A stretch of DNA of 64,000 bases from Medicago truncatula (lineage: Eukaryota > Streptophyta > Magnoliopsida > Fabales > Fabaceae). The notes beneath the pieces are model-generated. The model was given only the letters and a program-made list of their open reading frames with translations, was not told the origin of the DNA and searched no databases. Shown here piece after piece: positions 13,002 to 27,736 of this stretch. Each line of letters starts with the position of its first letter. Position 1 is the stretch's first letter. The stretch lies in the NCBI RefSeq assembly GCF_003473485.1, contig NC_053049.1, positions 29,595,292 to 29,659,291 on the forward strand, written 5' to 3'. The position numbers and the translations under genes were made by a program.

Positions 13002-13430
13002 AAAATTCTAAAATTAAAATACGATAAAATATCATTGACAAAACCACGTAATTAAATATTTAAAATTTAAATATCATTAGGGTTTTTAACAATTTTTTTT
13101 TTTTGGTACAAATTGTTTTATAGGATGAGATATTCGATAGTTTGAATTATTTTCTAATATTCATTGGATATTCTATATATTATTAAATATTTGAAAAAAA
13201 AAAATATATATATATATATATAAAATTATTCAAAATAAAAATGTCTAATAAATAAAACTGACATCTATAAAGAAAAATATTCAAAGAAAACCTTAGAGCT
13301 TAGACTATGTCTATTAAAATGATTCAATTATATTCACTTTGATATAAGGGTAGGTAGTGCAGAATTACAATAACTCATCATGATTTTTAAAAAACTACAC
13401 TCTATAGTTTTACAAAATTACAAAAGATTA

Positions 13431-13547
13431 CCGTAATTCTAACATACCCATATATTACCAGACGTACTCCACCCTCTGAATCTCTAAATCACCGTAATTC
13501 TAACATACTCATATGTTACCAGACGTACTCCAGCCTCTGAATCTCTG
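13431..13547. repeat. 61-bp tandem duplication
   Basis: Two adjacent copies start at 13431 and 13492. Both contain CCGTAATTCTAACATAC, TTACCAGACGTACTCCA and CCTCTGAATCTCT, with a few substitutions. Confidence 0.85.
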
Positions 13548-15542
13548 TGCTTGAACTTACTGAGATATTGTTCTTGTCCCCACGTACATGTATAAGAACC
13601 TTATATTATTATCTTCAATGCATATTCTTATACAAGTTTTTGTATGTAAGAATTCTTATACATTTCATCATAGAAGATCTTTGTTGTGGTGGAAGGTTCT
13701 TAAATTATAATGTAGGATTGTAGAGTCCAAAAAGGTGAGTTAAGAATCTAAATTGTATTTTATCTTTCTTTTTTTTTGAAGGAAAATTGTATTTTATCTT
13801 GGATTCCATGACTCTTTTTAACATTGCATTAATCGTAAACTTAATTATCGACCTAACGAGTTATCCACATACTTTGACTACTTACAAAAAAATAAATATT
13901 ATAGAAGGCTTTACAAACTCATGCAACATTGCATAACTAATCTACATCTAATAGTTCCTAAACCTATTATTTAACTTGATCCCAACTCTCACACAGTCAC
14001 CTCCTTGATTGTAAACCAAATGTTTGTTGCAATTCATTAATGGTATTAATTTAGTGACAATGTACAAAAGAGATCATAATTTTGCATACACCTCAATCCC
14101 AAAAGTTTGTTAAGGGAATTTACCAATAGTACCATTATAAATTGATAGGGTTGATGAATAATAAATAATGAATAGCATCATGACCAACAACTTCCCTTGC
14201 CCAAACCATAAGACAATCATGATTAACACATGTGCTTTGAAGTGCTGCGGGCCTCACATTTTGTATTGTCAAGCACTCATGTGCTGGTTTTTGGTAGTTG
14301 AAAACTTGAATTCCACTACCAAAAGTGTCACATTATGAATTATTATGGGTTAGAGTTAGAGGATAAAATATTAATGGAAGTATCTTCCCTTTAATTCAAA
14401 CCAAGTACTCATAAAATGAACATTGGTTTCCAGTTTTCATCCGCAATAACTCATAAAATGCCAAAGGACAGAATAGGTTGCTACAAACACTAGTTTTTTT
14501 CTGTCATACGATATAGCATACATCAAACTGGTAACTGATGGACTAAGAAAGAACACAATTGTAGTGACCATAATCAAAGTTCTAAAAAACCTTCATTCCG
14601 ATTACAAAGTTTTAGGGAAATTAATCACTTGCACTGGCATGCACTGAGATATATGCTTCAAGAAAAATGCATTCACCACTCTTATTTGTGGGAAAATTTG
14701 CAAGCCCTACCACTCATTTCTGTTTGAATGGAGACACGACCATTTTTTCAACCAAGTGGTTGGTTTCAAGCGGTTAATAAACTTCAGTTAATAGCCAATC
14801 AATTAGAAATCTAAGTTATAATGTCATCTTTGACCGAACTCTAAATTATCATGGCCTCTTAACTAAGAACCGGAGAGTTAAAAGGAAAAAAAAAAAGACA
14901 CCACCATTTTTCAATAAGAGGTGTGTAATTAAGGAGGCAGGCGTCTTTAAAAAAATAGTAACTGCATTTAAATATATCTCAGGAGAGGTGTACAATATCC
15001 CCTTCTTTCCTCTGCAACTGCAATCTTTTTAATGAAAATTGTTTGATGATTGAACCTAGGAAGATTTTTAAAATACATCATTTTATGGTATGAATCATTG
15101 GAGGTTCTAATATTATTATTAATTATGGTTTAAGTGTCCACTTAGACACTTTTACACCACACTGAGAAAGCACAAAAAAACTTACGCTTTGGTTGATTAT
15201 AATTGGGAGTATTAAAAGCAAAAAAGGGATTACATGAAGTATAAAGGCTTGTCATCCACATATAATATACTCCAGTACATGAGATCTAAAGGTCGAAAGA
15301 TGCACAAAATCCATAATTAAAGATAAGATAACAAAACAAAAAGCAAGATTTGGAAGCCAATTCCCTTATCTTTCATTTAAAGCAATGCACATCACAATTT
15401 TTTTTTTCAGTTGTATTAGAACCACTGATTCAACTGGAAGAAATAATTCTTGGTACCACTGCTTCCAAATCTCTTTTCCTAGTTGATGGATTTGCTTTAT
15501 TCCCATTATAACACAGTAGAAGTTGCAAACTAATCCAACAAG
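13548..15542. other. Intergenic; 3' flank of the OB-fold gene
   Basis: No gene or bounded repeat was recognised. The last few hundred bases contain the 3' UTR of the minus-strand gene that ends at 15543. Confidence 0.5.
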
Positions 15543-17935
15543 TTACTCCACAACATTAACAAGTTCATATTCAATAAGGGACAGGTTGTTGTCTTCCTTA
15601 ACAGTGAAATCAGCAGGATCTGTTACTTCAACACGGCCCCATTTGTCCACAGCAAGCCTCATTGATCCTTTAAACATGTCAATTTTTGCATTTCGCAAAA
15701 TGATAGTAGAGCCATCTTTCAGCAGATCGACTGAATAAAAGAAAAATCCAAGAAAAGGATTAACATTTGCATGCCTTTAGATTTTCAGCAACTTTACTAA
15801 ACATGGATGGGATTCAAAGCTAAAGAAAAAAGAAATCAATTCACTTATAGATGACAAATATAACAGAACAACAAAGAGTATGGAATTAATTAAGCTAATT
15901 TTTTACATGCAGAGTAAAATTTGTAACCATATTTGTATTGCAAATACAAACTATACATAAAAATCATTAGAGAAATTGTGCCACAAAAATGAACTTCATC
16001 TGCATATAACATGATGAGTATATTATTCTCCATTAAGTTAATGGCATTAACCTATGAGGATACTGAATTTCATTCATTTCTTACCCCTAATGATGAATCA
16101 ACAGTTCACAACGTTATGGATGTAAACAACACGTTGATTCCAAATTAAAGATAGAAGAAGCAGCGATTGATCATTGCTCTAAAGGCAACAAACGCGATAT
16201 CAAGTCAGATGAATTTACAGATTACAATGCTACTTAAAGACAGTAACAAAAACATAGCATAAAAAGAAAACATAATGCACAAATGTCCTTGCAAATTACA
16301 CATAATATTTTGGAATTTGAAAAGCAAACCACATTAAATTTCAAAAACAGACGATGAAATCACCATATGGAGGGTGATGTTACTTGAAGTTAAACAACTG
16401 CCATACTATTTATTTAGCATCGTGTGGAGTTAATGAACTTAAAATTTAACAGGTCTTTCGGTCTGTTATAACATGTGTTCTAACTATGATTATCAATTCT
16501 TAATTTATCCTCATCGTATGGACAACACAAAACCGGAATTAACGAAAGTAGGAACAAATGTAAAAAATGCCGACAAAATTGACATTTTGAACAAGTTTGA
16601 CGAATAATATGTCATGGTAAACAAACATAGAGTTTAATGTTTATACTCTGACGGTGCAATTTTTTTTTTGCCTTGACATCCAATAAGAATCAACTACTTC
16701 TTCCCATAATACCACTAAAGTGGGGTGTAGTGGAGTGATTTAGCAGAATACACAGTTACTAGGGGTGGGCATGGTTCGGTTAACCATATTAACCGAACCG
16801 AACTGAACCAAATGTTGAAATGGTTCGGAATAACCGAACTGAACCAAAGTTATGGTTCGGTTAACCATTTACTTCCCTATTAACCGAACCGAACCAAAAC
16901 CAAAATTTTGAACCAAAATGTATTTTTTTATCCTATATTTTAAGTACACAAATTACATTAACATGGTGAAACAACTTCTCTTCACTTCATGTTACTTCAA
17001 ATATTGATCTCTAAGCATGGTTTAGGGTATTTAAATGTGACAGTTATTTACTATTTCACATATTATTTATAGCCTATATCATAATAACACGATATACACT
17101 TAATATTACTTCTGTCCATATTGATCTCCAAGCATGGTTTATGGTATTTAAACGTGACTGCATTTTTTTTGGTTATGACAGATCAATGAAACAGTGAATT
17201 TTAGTTTAAAAACATTGTTCATAAAACTACATGTAATAATAACCAAACATGCATGCTGAAAATTAATACAATGCGCATATGGATATCTTTTGGCAGGAAC
17301 AGTAGTTTAAATTCTCTTTCTTACTACTATTTTGAAGCATCAATATTATATGGATCAGAAGTAGAAATTTTAAAGTGCCAATATTGTATTTTGAAGCATC
17401 AATATTACATGGATCAGGAGTGAAAAAATAAGAGGTGTTGTGTAATTCTGTTATATGGTTATGGTTCGGTTCGGTTTGGATAATTGTGGTTATTAATGGT
17501 TCAGTTAATTTTGATATGGTTCAATTCGGTTATTGGTTAATTTTGCCCACCCCTAACAGTTACTACTGTTGGATGACAGTGTAAAGTGTATCATATTTTC
17601 TCATAAACATATAAGTGTATAAAAACTTAAGAAAAATAACGGCAACATCACGAATTCAGAACAATTATACCAAACGGGCATCACTACAAAATCAAAGCAA
17701 TAACATTTATACCTTGATCATTTCTCGCAGTAAAGATGATCATCCCAGTCTCATCCCCAACCAAACTTTCAGCAATTCGCATCTGACGAGGCTGAGGACC
17801 ATCGGGACGACCCTTCTGCATCACCATCTTAGTATTCACCACCTTGACAGTCAGAGTGTGGCCACTAGTCCCCGGTCGAAGCTGTTCGACCTTAGTGAAG
17901 GTCGGCTTTCTCAATCCAGGTTTTGCCTCCGCCAT
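15543..17935 (-). CDS. OB-fold nucleic-acid-binding protein (At4g28440-like), 136 aa
   Basis: Two exons, 17935-17713 and 15730-15543, join at a GT-AG intron (donor AAG|GTATAA, acceptor TTCAG|TCGAT) to give 136 residues. The N-terminal half (MAEAKPGLRKPTFTKVEQL, then an LTVKVVNTKMV strand) and the C-terminal half (DLLKDGSTIILRNAKIDMF, then GRVEVTDPADFT) match the plant single-domain OB-fold family typified by At4g28440, related to the SSB/SOSS-B fold. Members are small proteins expected to bind single-stranded nucleic acid; the cellular role is not established. The start is the first ATG of the conserved N-terminus. Upstream on the minus strand, a 5' UTR intron is likely (donor CAG|GTCAGATT near 18231, acceptor TTTTAG|GTTAAG near 17945). 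The 2-kb coding intron carries a hAT-type element. Confidence 0.93.
16760..17555. mobile_element. hAT-type non-autonomous element, 796 bp, intronic
   Basis: The ends are TAGGGGTGGGCA and TGCCCACCCCTA, and a perfect 8-bp duplication ACAGTTAC lies at 16752-16759 and 17556-17563. Subterminal GGTTCGGTTAACC words are repeated on both sides. The interior is AT-rich and has no transposase. It lies in the intron of the OB-fold gene. Confidence 0.9.
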
Positions 17936-18434
17936 AATCTTAACCTAAAATCTTACAAAACCAAATATCACAACAAAAATTCCACTAGAAAAATCTAACA
18001 CAACAAAATGTTAATAATACATAACCTTAAACTAATATAATGTCGGATCAATTGATTAATGAACAAAACTAGGGTTATAGAATTTGTCATATTTTTGTGT
18101 ATTTTTAATCGAAAAATTTTGCATAAAAAGGAAAAATGATTTTGATTAGTGTTAGTTAAGTATAATACAAGTGAATAAGCAAGGTTAATTAACATGAATG
18201 GTTAAAAGTAATAGAAATTGAAATCTGACCTGAAATGAAACTGGAAGTGAAACTGCAAAGGCAAAAAGAGATCTGAAAAGTGAAACGTAGCCGTCGAGGT
18301 TGGTTTTTAAGGTATATATGCTCCAACTTGATATTGGGTCAAGTATTGACCCGCTCCGATACAACTTCCTTTTCTGTTATAAAAGGCCCAATGTTGTTTA
18401 TTTTGCTTAAAATTACCAAAAATATAGATAAATA

Positions 18435-18718
18435 GTCTCCCTTCCATATCAAATTATAAGTTGTTTTGGAGGAAAAAATTGTCTTAAATTATAAGTTGTT
18501 TTACAATATCAATGGAGCATTAAATGTTAATTTCCCTTCTATACCATCAACTATTTATTATTTTCACTTTTTTAATTCTTTTATTTATCTTTCTTATTCC
18601 GTTAATAAAGGATAATTTTGTTAAATTACTTATAATTTATCTTTTCCATACAACATTAATTACATTTCTTAATTTGTGTGAAATGATCGAAATATCATAT
18701 AGTTTGGGACGGATGAAG
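18435..18718. mobile_element. Stowaway-type MITE, 284 bp
   Basis: The ends GTCTCCCTTCCATATCAAAT and ATATAGTTTGGGACGGATGAAG are flanked by TA (18433-18434, 18719-18720), and AATTATAAGTTGTTTT is repeated inside. It lies about 130 bp beyond the probable 5' end of the OB-fold gene. Confidence 0.7.
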
Positions 18719-18754
18719 TATTAGTTTAAAGTAACAGTTCAGATTTGTTAGAAG

Positions 18755-19310
18755 TAGAAATGTGAGCATATACAAATTCTAACATAGAAAGTCCACTCTT
18801 ACAAGCTTCATCTAGAATTAATCTCTTCAATTTTGCATCGTTAGAAACACATATCCTTCCCTCAAATAACATCTACCCATCCGGTGTTAGAGTAAACTCA
18901 GTTTGTCCCATCCTTCTCCTAAGATCCATATCCATTTTCTGAGCATATGTAATCCTTGGCCGAAAGTCATAGGTGATTTCCAACTTATGCAACAAAATTC
19001 CATTACCCACATTTGTGGCTTCAAGGTTGAGATCTCTTAATTTTTTTCATATAAGTTGTATGTATGCATCATAAGTTTCGCTCTAAGTTGAGTCTTCCTA
19101 CTCAAAGCGTCTTTTACTAGGTTTGCCTTTCTTGGATGGTGCTTCGAGTCAAAGTCAAAGTCCTTTAGATAGTCCATCCTCCCTCCCCTCATTCAAATCT
19201 TTCTAATCAAACATGTATTTTAAACTCTTGTGATCACTAAACTTATCAAATTGGGGTCTATACAAAGGGGTGTCTCCAACTTTCAATGCAAAGACTGATG
19301 GTGCATTCGG
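18755..19310 (-). mobile_element. Ty3/gypsy pol fragment (RNase H to integrase region), fossil
   Basis: The minus-strand sequence resembles the RNase H end and the start of integrase of Ty3/gypsy elements: a YxxD-type 'DHKSLKY'-like stretch, a 'RRWMD..KDFDFD'-like stretch, and an 'LKRLILDEACKSG'-like stretch. It is a short, old, broken remnant with several breaks and no LTRs nearby. Confidence 0.65.
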
Positions 19311-19639
19311 TGAATTGGCAAATGCACCAAATCGTATCAAGTAATAAAGTAGTAAGTTAATCGTCCTCACAAGGATCGTCGTTCAACTCGGTAATCAGCG
19401 GAGTCTATTTAAAAAACAAATAAAAGAAAAGAGATTTGAAGGTTGTTGCAGGGTTTTGATTGTCTTGCCTAATGTAAGATTAGGTTTGGTTGATTCAAAA
19501 GCTTAACGATGATTAAGAAATCCTTGAATCCCTCGTTCATCTTTGTTGAAAATTTAAACGAAAAATCATCAGTTTATAACTTACCTTATGTATGGAGTTA
19601 ATAAAGTAACACATAACCCCTTGGTGGACATTTATTTTA
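19311..19639. other. Unclassified repeat-like sequence
   Basis: AATTGGCAAATGCACCAAAT followed by AAGTAATAAAGTAGTAAGTT resembles dispersed legume repeat sequence. No bounded element was defined. Confidence 0.3.
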
Positions 19640-19863
19640 GGCTAAAATATGGTTTTGCTCCCTGCAAATATGTCTCGTTTTGATTTTAGTCCCTGTAAAA
19701 AAAATTGTTGTTTTTGGTCCCTGCAAAAGATTTTGCAGGGACTATTTCTCTAATAAATGGGTTCAGTCATCACGTGCCACGTGTGCAAATCATCACAAAA
19801 TTGAAGCTAGGGACCAAAACCAAAATGAGGCATATTTGCAGGGACCAAAACCATATTTTAGCC
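19640..19863. mobile_element. Mutator-like foldback MITE, 224 bp
   Basis: Long inverted ends start GGCTAAAATATGGTTTTGCT and finish AAACCATATTTTAGCC. A perfect 9-bp duplication TTTATTTTA lies at 19631-19639 and 19864-19872. Repeated 'GGTCCCTGCAAA' words are typical of this legume foldback family. Confidence 0.88.
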
Positions 19864-19872
19864 TTTATTTTA

Positions 19873-20149
19873 ATACCCGCAATTCAACCATTTACAAATT
19901 GCGAGGGTCCTTAAAGATGAGTTATAACCCCAAATTCATACTTAGATTAAATTATGCTAGAAACTAAGCAATTCAATACTTTCTTGTTCCAATGGAATCA
20001 AGGTTGTCAATCATGTGGCTCCATCTAAGATACAATATAAAAACAAACATATATGAATTAAATCATACTTTAGATTATAATAAGGGGTTCATCGTAGAAC
20101 CCTACTCAAAGAGATTTAGTTGCTCATGACAACCGATATCATTGTTGGA
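19873..20149. other. Intergenic, nothing recognised
   Basis: No supported gene or repeat boundary was recognised. Confidence 0.4.
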
Positions 20150-20540
20150 ACAAAATTGGCTTGTACAATTTCTCTAAGGTTTTGATGATAAGAAAGTATT
20201 GAAGAACAATTGAATATAGTAACATTTGTTCAAGTGTGCAGGATCAACGAATGTATCCATCAAATATTGAACATGTATAAGAGCATCAGAATCACTGATG
20301 AAGCTTAAAAGGCTATGCTAGAAAATCTGAAGAAAGGTCAACCAAAAGTTAATGTCTTGGATCAGAAGAAAAAACGTCTTTTAGAAGTTGAAGATTAGCC
20401 TCATCAGACTCTGTGGAGATCATCAGACTCAGAACCTCATGAGACTTCGAAGATCTCAAACTTCAAAATATTAGGGGACCAAACTCCACGTCAGATTTGT
20501 TGTCTTTTATAGTTGTCTCTATCAAGAATCTGAATGCAGT
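20150..20540 (+). mobile_element. Ty1/copia (SIRE-like) LTR fragment, fossil
   Basis: It begins TTGTTGGAACAAAATTGGCT and then reads AAGGTTTTGATGATAAGAAA, the start of LTRs of SIRE/Maximus-type copia elements as I recall them. Repeated CATCAGACTC words follow. A related sequence in the opposite orientation is near 40410-40490. Only part of one LTR is present. Confidence 0.5.
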
Positions 20541-20735
20541 TTTATCTTCTTTTGACCGCGTGTAGAAACAGAAAAAGAACTTCAATAACAATAAGAATGA
20601 ACATATACTTTTAGTTTCAGCAAAAAAATTTCGAATAGCTGTTCAACATAATTATCCATATTAAACAAATGAACGAGAGTTTGTTTTATTATCTACCTTA
20701 CTTTATTTTTATGAAAGGATCCACTAATAGATCCC

Positions 20736-23510
<2,775 letters not shown>

Positions 23511-23513
23511 ATC

Positions 23514-24330
23514 AAATCAAAATTATAGGCAATTTTGTTATGTATGTATCTAGTTATGTTCACATCCATTGAGTAAATAAGAGTTCTGATAACAGCAAAA
23601 AAAATTATACTCAGTACTTTATTGTCATTCTTTCTCCCTTGAAACTTTATGACATTTAATTTTTTTGGTGTACAAACGGGTATCCAAGAAGCTCTTCCTA
23701 AAAGTTTTAACACTGTTGCATGCTTAAAGCTGGATTCGAACCCAGAACTTTGGTTAAGCTAGAAGAGACCCGTGTTATCTCATCTACGCTTTCGGGTAAT
23801 ATTGTTTTAAATAAAAAAATATGAAATTATGCTAAGCAATGCACTCCTGTGCACTAACCAAACAACTAAAAAGTTTATTCTAAATTAGGGAGATTCAAAA
23901 TTGTTTAATCCAACAAGGATGTTAAATTTAACATATTTATTCTAAACTTCATTCAACAATTTAACCAATTAAACTAATAAAAGGGGACAAAATTTTCCAA
24001 ACTAAAAGAGCTAGATTCAAAATCGTTTTAATCCAATGATGATGATGCATTTAGATAACTTGTACTATCCCAACCTCCTTTAATTAGCACACCTCATCTG
24101 TCACTAACCAAATTAAATAACAAATTTATTCTAAAAAAGATATTGCCAAAAATAAGTTTATTTTTCCATTATTGAAATGAAACTAAATTTTAATGTTTGA
24201 TGTTACTTAACAAATTGAAATAGACACTAATTACATTATAAATTAGCATGATATGTAGTTTAATTTGAAATATAAAGAAGATAGGAGAATTATACAAGTT
24301 CAAGCAAGAACAATACCTATATATATAATT
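23514..24330. other. Intergenic; AOR 3' UTR then AT-rich DNA
   Basis: The first 100-200 bases are the likely AOR 3' UTR. GGATTCGAACCCAGAAC near 23731 resembles a minus-strand SINE T-arm. Nothing else was recognised. Confidence 0.5.
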
Positions 24331-24338
24331 TTCTCATC

Positions 24339-24551
24339 ATGAAGGTATTGTTCATTTCTTTTCTCCTAATTAGTATGGTTATGTTAAACCAGAACAATCT
24401 GGTCGAGGGAGAAATTTCATTTAAAGATATAGAGAAGAGATCAAGAAAAAATCATCATCATTATAATGATACAGAAGGAAATTACACTCGAGGTTGCTCC
24501 CCTATAAATAGGTGTCGTGGACGTGATGATCATCAGAATCATAATGAATGA
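24339..24551 (+). CDS. RALF-like secreted peptide precursor, 70 aa
   Basis: A single exon encodes a hydrophobic signal peptide (residues 1 to about 24, MKVLFISFLLISMVML onward) followed by a charged stretch with His runs. The C-terminus NYTRGCSPINRCRGRDD matches the end of Rapid Alkalinization Factor peptides (consensus like Y-x-R-G-C-S-x-I-x-R-C-R). RALFs are secreted signals perceived at the cell surface by CrRLK1L kinases and LLG proteins. Only this last Cys pair is present. The first Cys pair, the YISY receptor-binding motif and the RRxL S1P cleavage site are not seen, so this is a short divergent member or a degenerate paralogue. A TATA-like TATATATATAAT lies about 20 bp before the ATG, which would leave a very short leader. 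Confidence 0.65.
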   Translation: MKVLFISFLLISMVMLNQNNLVEGEISFKDIEKRSRKNHHHYNDTEGNYTRGCSPINRCRGRDDHQNHNE

Positions 24552-24692
24552 TTAGTACCTATGATAATGATATTTTCCATTGTATCTCACAAAACTATGT
24601 TTCTATGATTATATATACACCAAAAAGATCTAACTGTGCAACATATTGTCTGTTTGTCTTCTTTTCATATGTAATTAATCCCTTATATATCC

Positions 24693-24695
<3 letters not shown>

Positions 24696-24736
<41 letters not shown>
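24696..24736. repeat. (TA)n microsatellite
   Basis: About 20 TA repeats, about 145 bp after the RALF-like stop codon. Confidence 0.95.
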
Positions 24737-24741
<5 letters not shown>

Positions 24742-25189
24742 ATATATGAGTATATACACCATAACTAATTGAAATATTTATATAGTTCCTCTTTGTATTA
24801 AGTTTGTGCAATCTTTGGCATAAGTCTTTCTTATATTTCTGGCAAAAATAATTTACTTTCTTTGTGTTGCTCTTCAAGTTTGACCTTTATTTATTTTTCC
24901 TGATTCCTCAAGTAAAAATATAGAGTATCTTTCTGGTAATTATAATTCAGATTGCAAAATGATTTTATGGAGATTTGATAATCAGAGACGCGGGTTCGAA
25001 CTGATAATTTTCTATTTCTTAACATTTAATATCTTGATAGTCTATTAAGCACAATTTTTATTTTTAATCTATGCATTTTTCATAGCAATCTTCTTCTACA
25101 CATATAACGAGAGGGAGAGGGAGAGTAGTGCCTATGATCACCAAAATAAAAAATGTAAAATATAAACTTTTATATTAATGTAAATATTA
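24742..25189. other. Intergenic, nothing recognised
   Basis: GCGGGTTCGAACTGATAA near 24992 resembles a SINE or tRNA T-arm. No other feature was recognised. Confidence 0.4.
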
Positions 25190-26165
25190 TTCCTTTGATA
25201 ATCGAAGTCTATCTCTTCAACATGAGGATTTTGACGCGAATGGAACTTAGCGTGAAAGGCTCTAAAGGCCCTTGAGCTCAACAAGACGTGAGACATGAAT
25301 GCAAGTTCGTCGAAGCCAAGTAGTTACTGTTGAGGCGGGAAAATTTTGAATTTCAAAGAGAAGCGTTTTCCTCAATGGAAACGTGGGAGACAAGCGGTTC
25401 CCAAATGGAAGGAGTGCTGATCGTGGAGTTAGACTTTTTCCAGTTATTTTGCTATGTATAAATAGTAGTTTTCCATAGGAAAAATGAGTCGCAAATCAAT
25501 TATAGAAATTCTACAACACTCAGTACCGATGCGAGAGAAAAGAGTTATACATAATGTATGTAATCTGATTTATCGAACCACCTTTATTTTAATGCAATGC
25601 AATTTATCATTCCTTTAAGTTTATGCGTTTTAAACTTTTATCCTTTATCTTGCATTTATTGCGTTTTCTTTTGTTTTTAAAACCTTTTTCTGTCGAAAGA
25701 CGCCATACAGACTCGTCTTGTTCATAAAGAAACCTATGAATTTGATGAACGCAATCTTTTTTTTTCTTTCTAAAAACTTTGAACAACATGTCCTAGGATT
25801 TCTGATTTGATCATGCTTGTAATAACCAAAACCATCCCTTCTTGTTTACCAAAAACACCGGTAAACAAATTGGCACGCTCAGTTGGATCTTGTTTGTGCA
25901 ATTTTTGAAAATAACTATCATTTTGTTAAACAATTTTTTCAAAACTATTTTCAAAACTTTTCTTGTGAAAACCGTTTTCTGAAAATTAGCAACTATTTTT
26001 AGGAAACTTTTTCTCGAAAAAAACTCTTGTTTGTGTATGCATTTAAGAAGTTGTAAAACTTTGAAAATAATGACTAAATCCACCAGTAGTGGTGCTTATA
26101 CGTCATCACAATCCTCTTCACATGCATAATTTACACAGGCATCTGCCCCTACAGTGGGTGCTAGT
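25190..26165 (+). mobile_element. LTR retrotransposon remnant (Ty3/gypsy, Tat/Ogre-like), fossil
   Basis: It contains a promoter-like GTATAAATAGTAG (25455-25467), then a downstream LTR-like stretch. ACAAATTGGCACGCTCAGTT near 25865-25884 has the look of the segment joining an LTR to the primer-binding site in Tat-type elements. An apparent gag start follows near 26070. It is a truncated piece, ended by another LTR fragment from about 26170. Confidence 0.5.
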
Positions 26166-26169
26166 GTAT

Positions 26170-26565
26170 CTGTAACTCCCGTTTCGAATTATTTAATTAT
26201 TTAATTATTTAATTGAGTTTAGAAGTTATTTAGATGAGTTTATATTATATTTATATAATATATGTGTGATTTATATGATTTATTTGATTGAGGTGGTTTT
26301 ATATGATTTTATGAGGAGTTGTGACTTATTTTATTGTTTAATAAAATAAGATTTGAAAATAAAATAAATATTGAGTTTAGGGGATGTTTTGAGATTTTAG
26401 AGAATTTTGGGGGAGAAAGAGAAATAAGATAAGATAATTGGAGGAGATATAAATAGGGAAACCAGAAAAAAAACATGACACGTATCAGTTTTTGAAAAAG
26501 AGGGAGAAAAAGTTGGAGCATAAGAAACCATTGGTTGAACTGTTTAGAGACGATGAAGAGAATCA
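26170..26565 (+). mobile_element. 5' part of a Ty3/gypsy-like LTR (same family as 37168-39277), fossil
   Basis: It starts TGTAACTCCCGTTTCG. In order, it shares with the minus-strand LTR at 37168-39277 the words TATTATATTTATATAATATA, TTTTGGGGGAGAAAG, GAGATAAGATAAG-type and GGAGATATAAA (TATA box). Only the first about 400 bp of the LTR are recognisable. It lies within or next to the remnant at 25190-26165. Confidence 0.75.
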
Positions 26566-26570
26566 ATTTT

Positions 26571-27736
26571 CAGAGTCACTCATACATATAGGGAAGGGGA
26601 CTCATGCGTTGATGGTTTGGCAAACATTGGCTTAACTTTATCTAATTTTATCTGGTCGCATGAAGCACCATACCCTATTATTATTGAGCTAGCTAGAAAC
26701 GTGTTGGGTATGTCCAACTATAGATTTGTAACCTTTTAAAAGGCTTGAAACAAGTACTAGTATCGTTTCTTCTTCATCAGGTCCTGGTAGATGTGTTACA
26801 GGGTTATTCGGTCCAGGTGGAAAACTTATCCGTGGCTTCTGCATTGGGTAATCCAGAATCGAGGGTTGAGTTCCTGCTACTGGGCTGCATGCATATTCTC
26901 TAGCGCATGACATGTGGCTCGCCTGCATAGTACTGCCATAAGGTAGAACTTGCCGCATGCCAATATGGCAATATGTCTTACACCTTCAGGTGGCCTCCTC
27001 ACCATATGTATCTGTCTAGATTGAAGCTTAGCCTAGTTAAAAGCATCACTTGCCACTGGGTGCTCCTAGCGTTAGCCATGGGAAAAAATATTAGGTTGAA
27101 AATAGGAGGTAGAATGTGCCAATTGTATATGAATCAGCTGAACCTATTGAGGTCACCGATTCAATACTCGATTGGTCTTGATTAACAATGTCTACATAAT
27201 TTGTGGTTCCTTGTACACCTTGTTGGTGAATGAATTGTCACCAAAATCAGTTGAAGCTTGTGATACTACACAGTTACAACTATGGTGGTCCTACACAGTT
27301 TGATGTTTATTATTCTGAAAGCTTTATTATCTATGGTGATCCTACACAGTTTGAGGAATTAGTCTCTGCACTTGCGTACAAAGATTAACCGGTTTAAACA
27401 AAAAATATAAAGCAATGGTAGGAATTTAATTATTTGATCCTAATATCCCAAAATGAGAAGACTTCATTCACATTTGACAGCATTCAATTTGAATAAAATT
27501 AACTCATACCAAATACATTGCTCAAACTTTATTGGGAGATTATTTTCAAAGTTTTCCGAATGAAAACCACTATACTTAACGGAAAGCATTACAAACCAAA
27601 AACTGTTATGCAGATCATAGACCATCATTTTGCAATGTCTATGCTTATTTTAAGGGGATTTAGAGAAAATGAACCACGATGATGTACAAGATGCATTGTA
27701 GGGTATGAACCCTTTCCTTTTGACGCCTTAGAAATC
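26571..27736. other. Unclassified; 3' flank of the carbonic anhydrase gene
   Basis: A less AT-rich block (26690-27190) holds open frames on both strands, but none has a domain I recognise; it may be old retroelement sequence. The phrase GGT(G/C)CTACACAGTTT recurs near 27260-27355. The last about 200 bp are the probable 3' UTR of the minus-strand carbonic anhydrase gene. Confidence 0.35.

Noticed and set aside
17615-17998. Plus-strand 127-codon frame
   Set aside because: It is antisense to exon 1 of the OB-fold gene, which has clear family identity and good splice sites.
24548-24877. Open frames on both strands over the TA microsatellite
   Set aside because: They encode IYIYIY runs produced by the dinucleotide repeat.
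26689-26958. Minus-strand 89-codon frame rich in Pro and Gly
   Set aside because: No family recognised, no splice-linked neighbours, and it is surrounded by retroelement remnants; left as unclassified.
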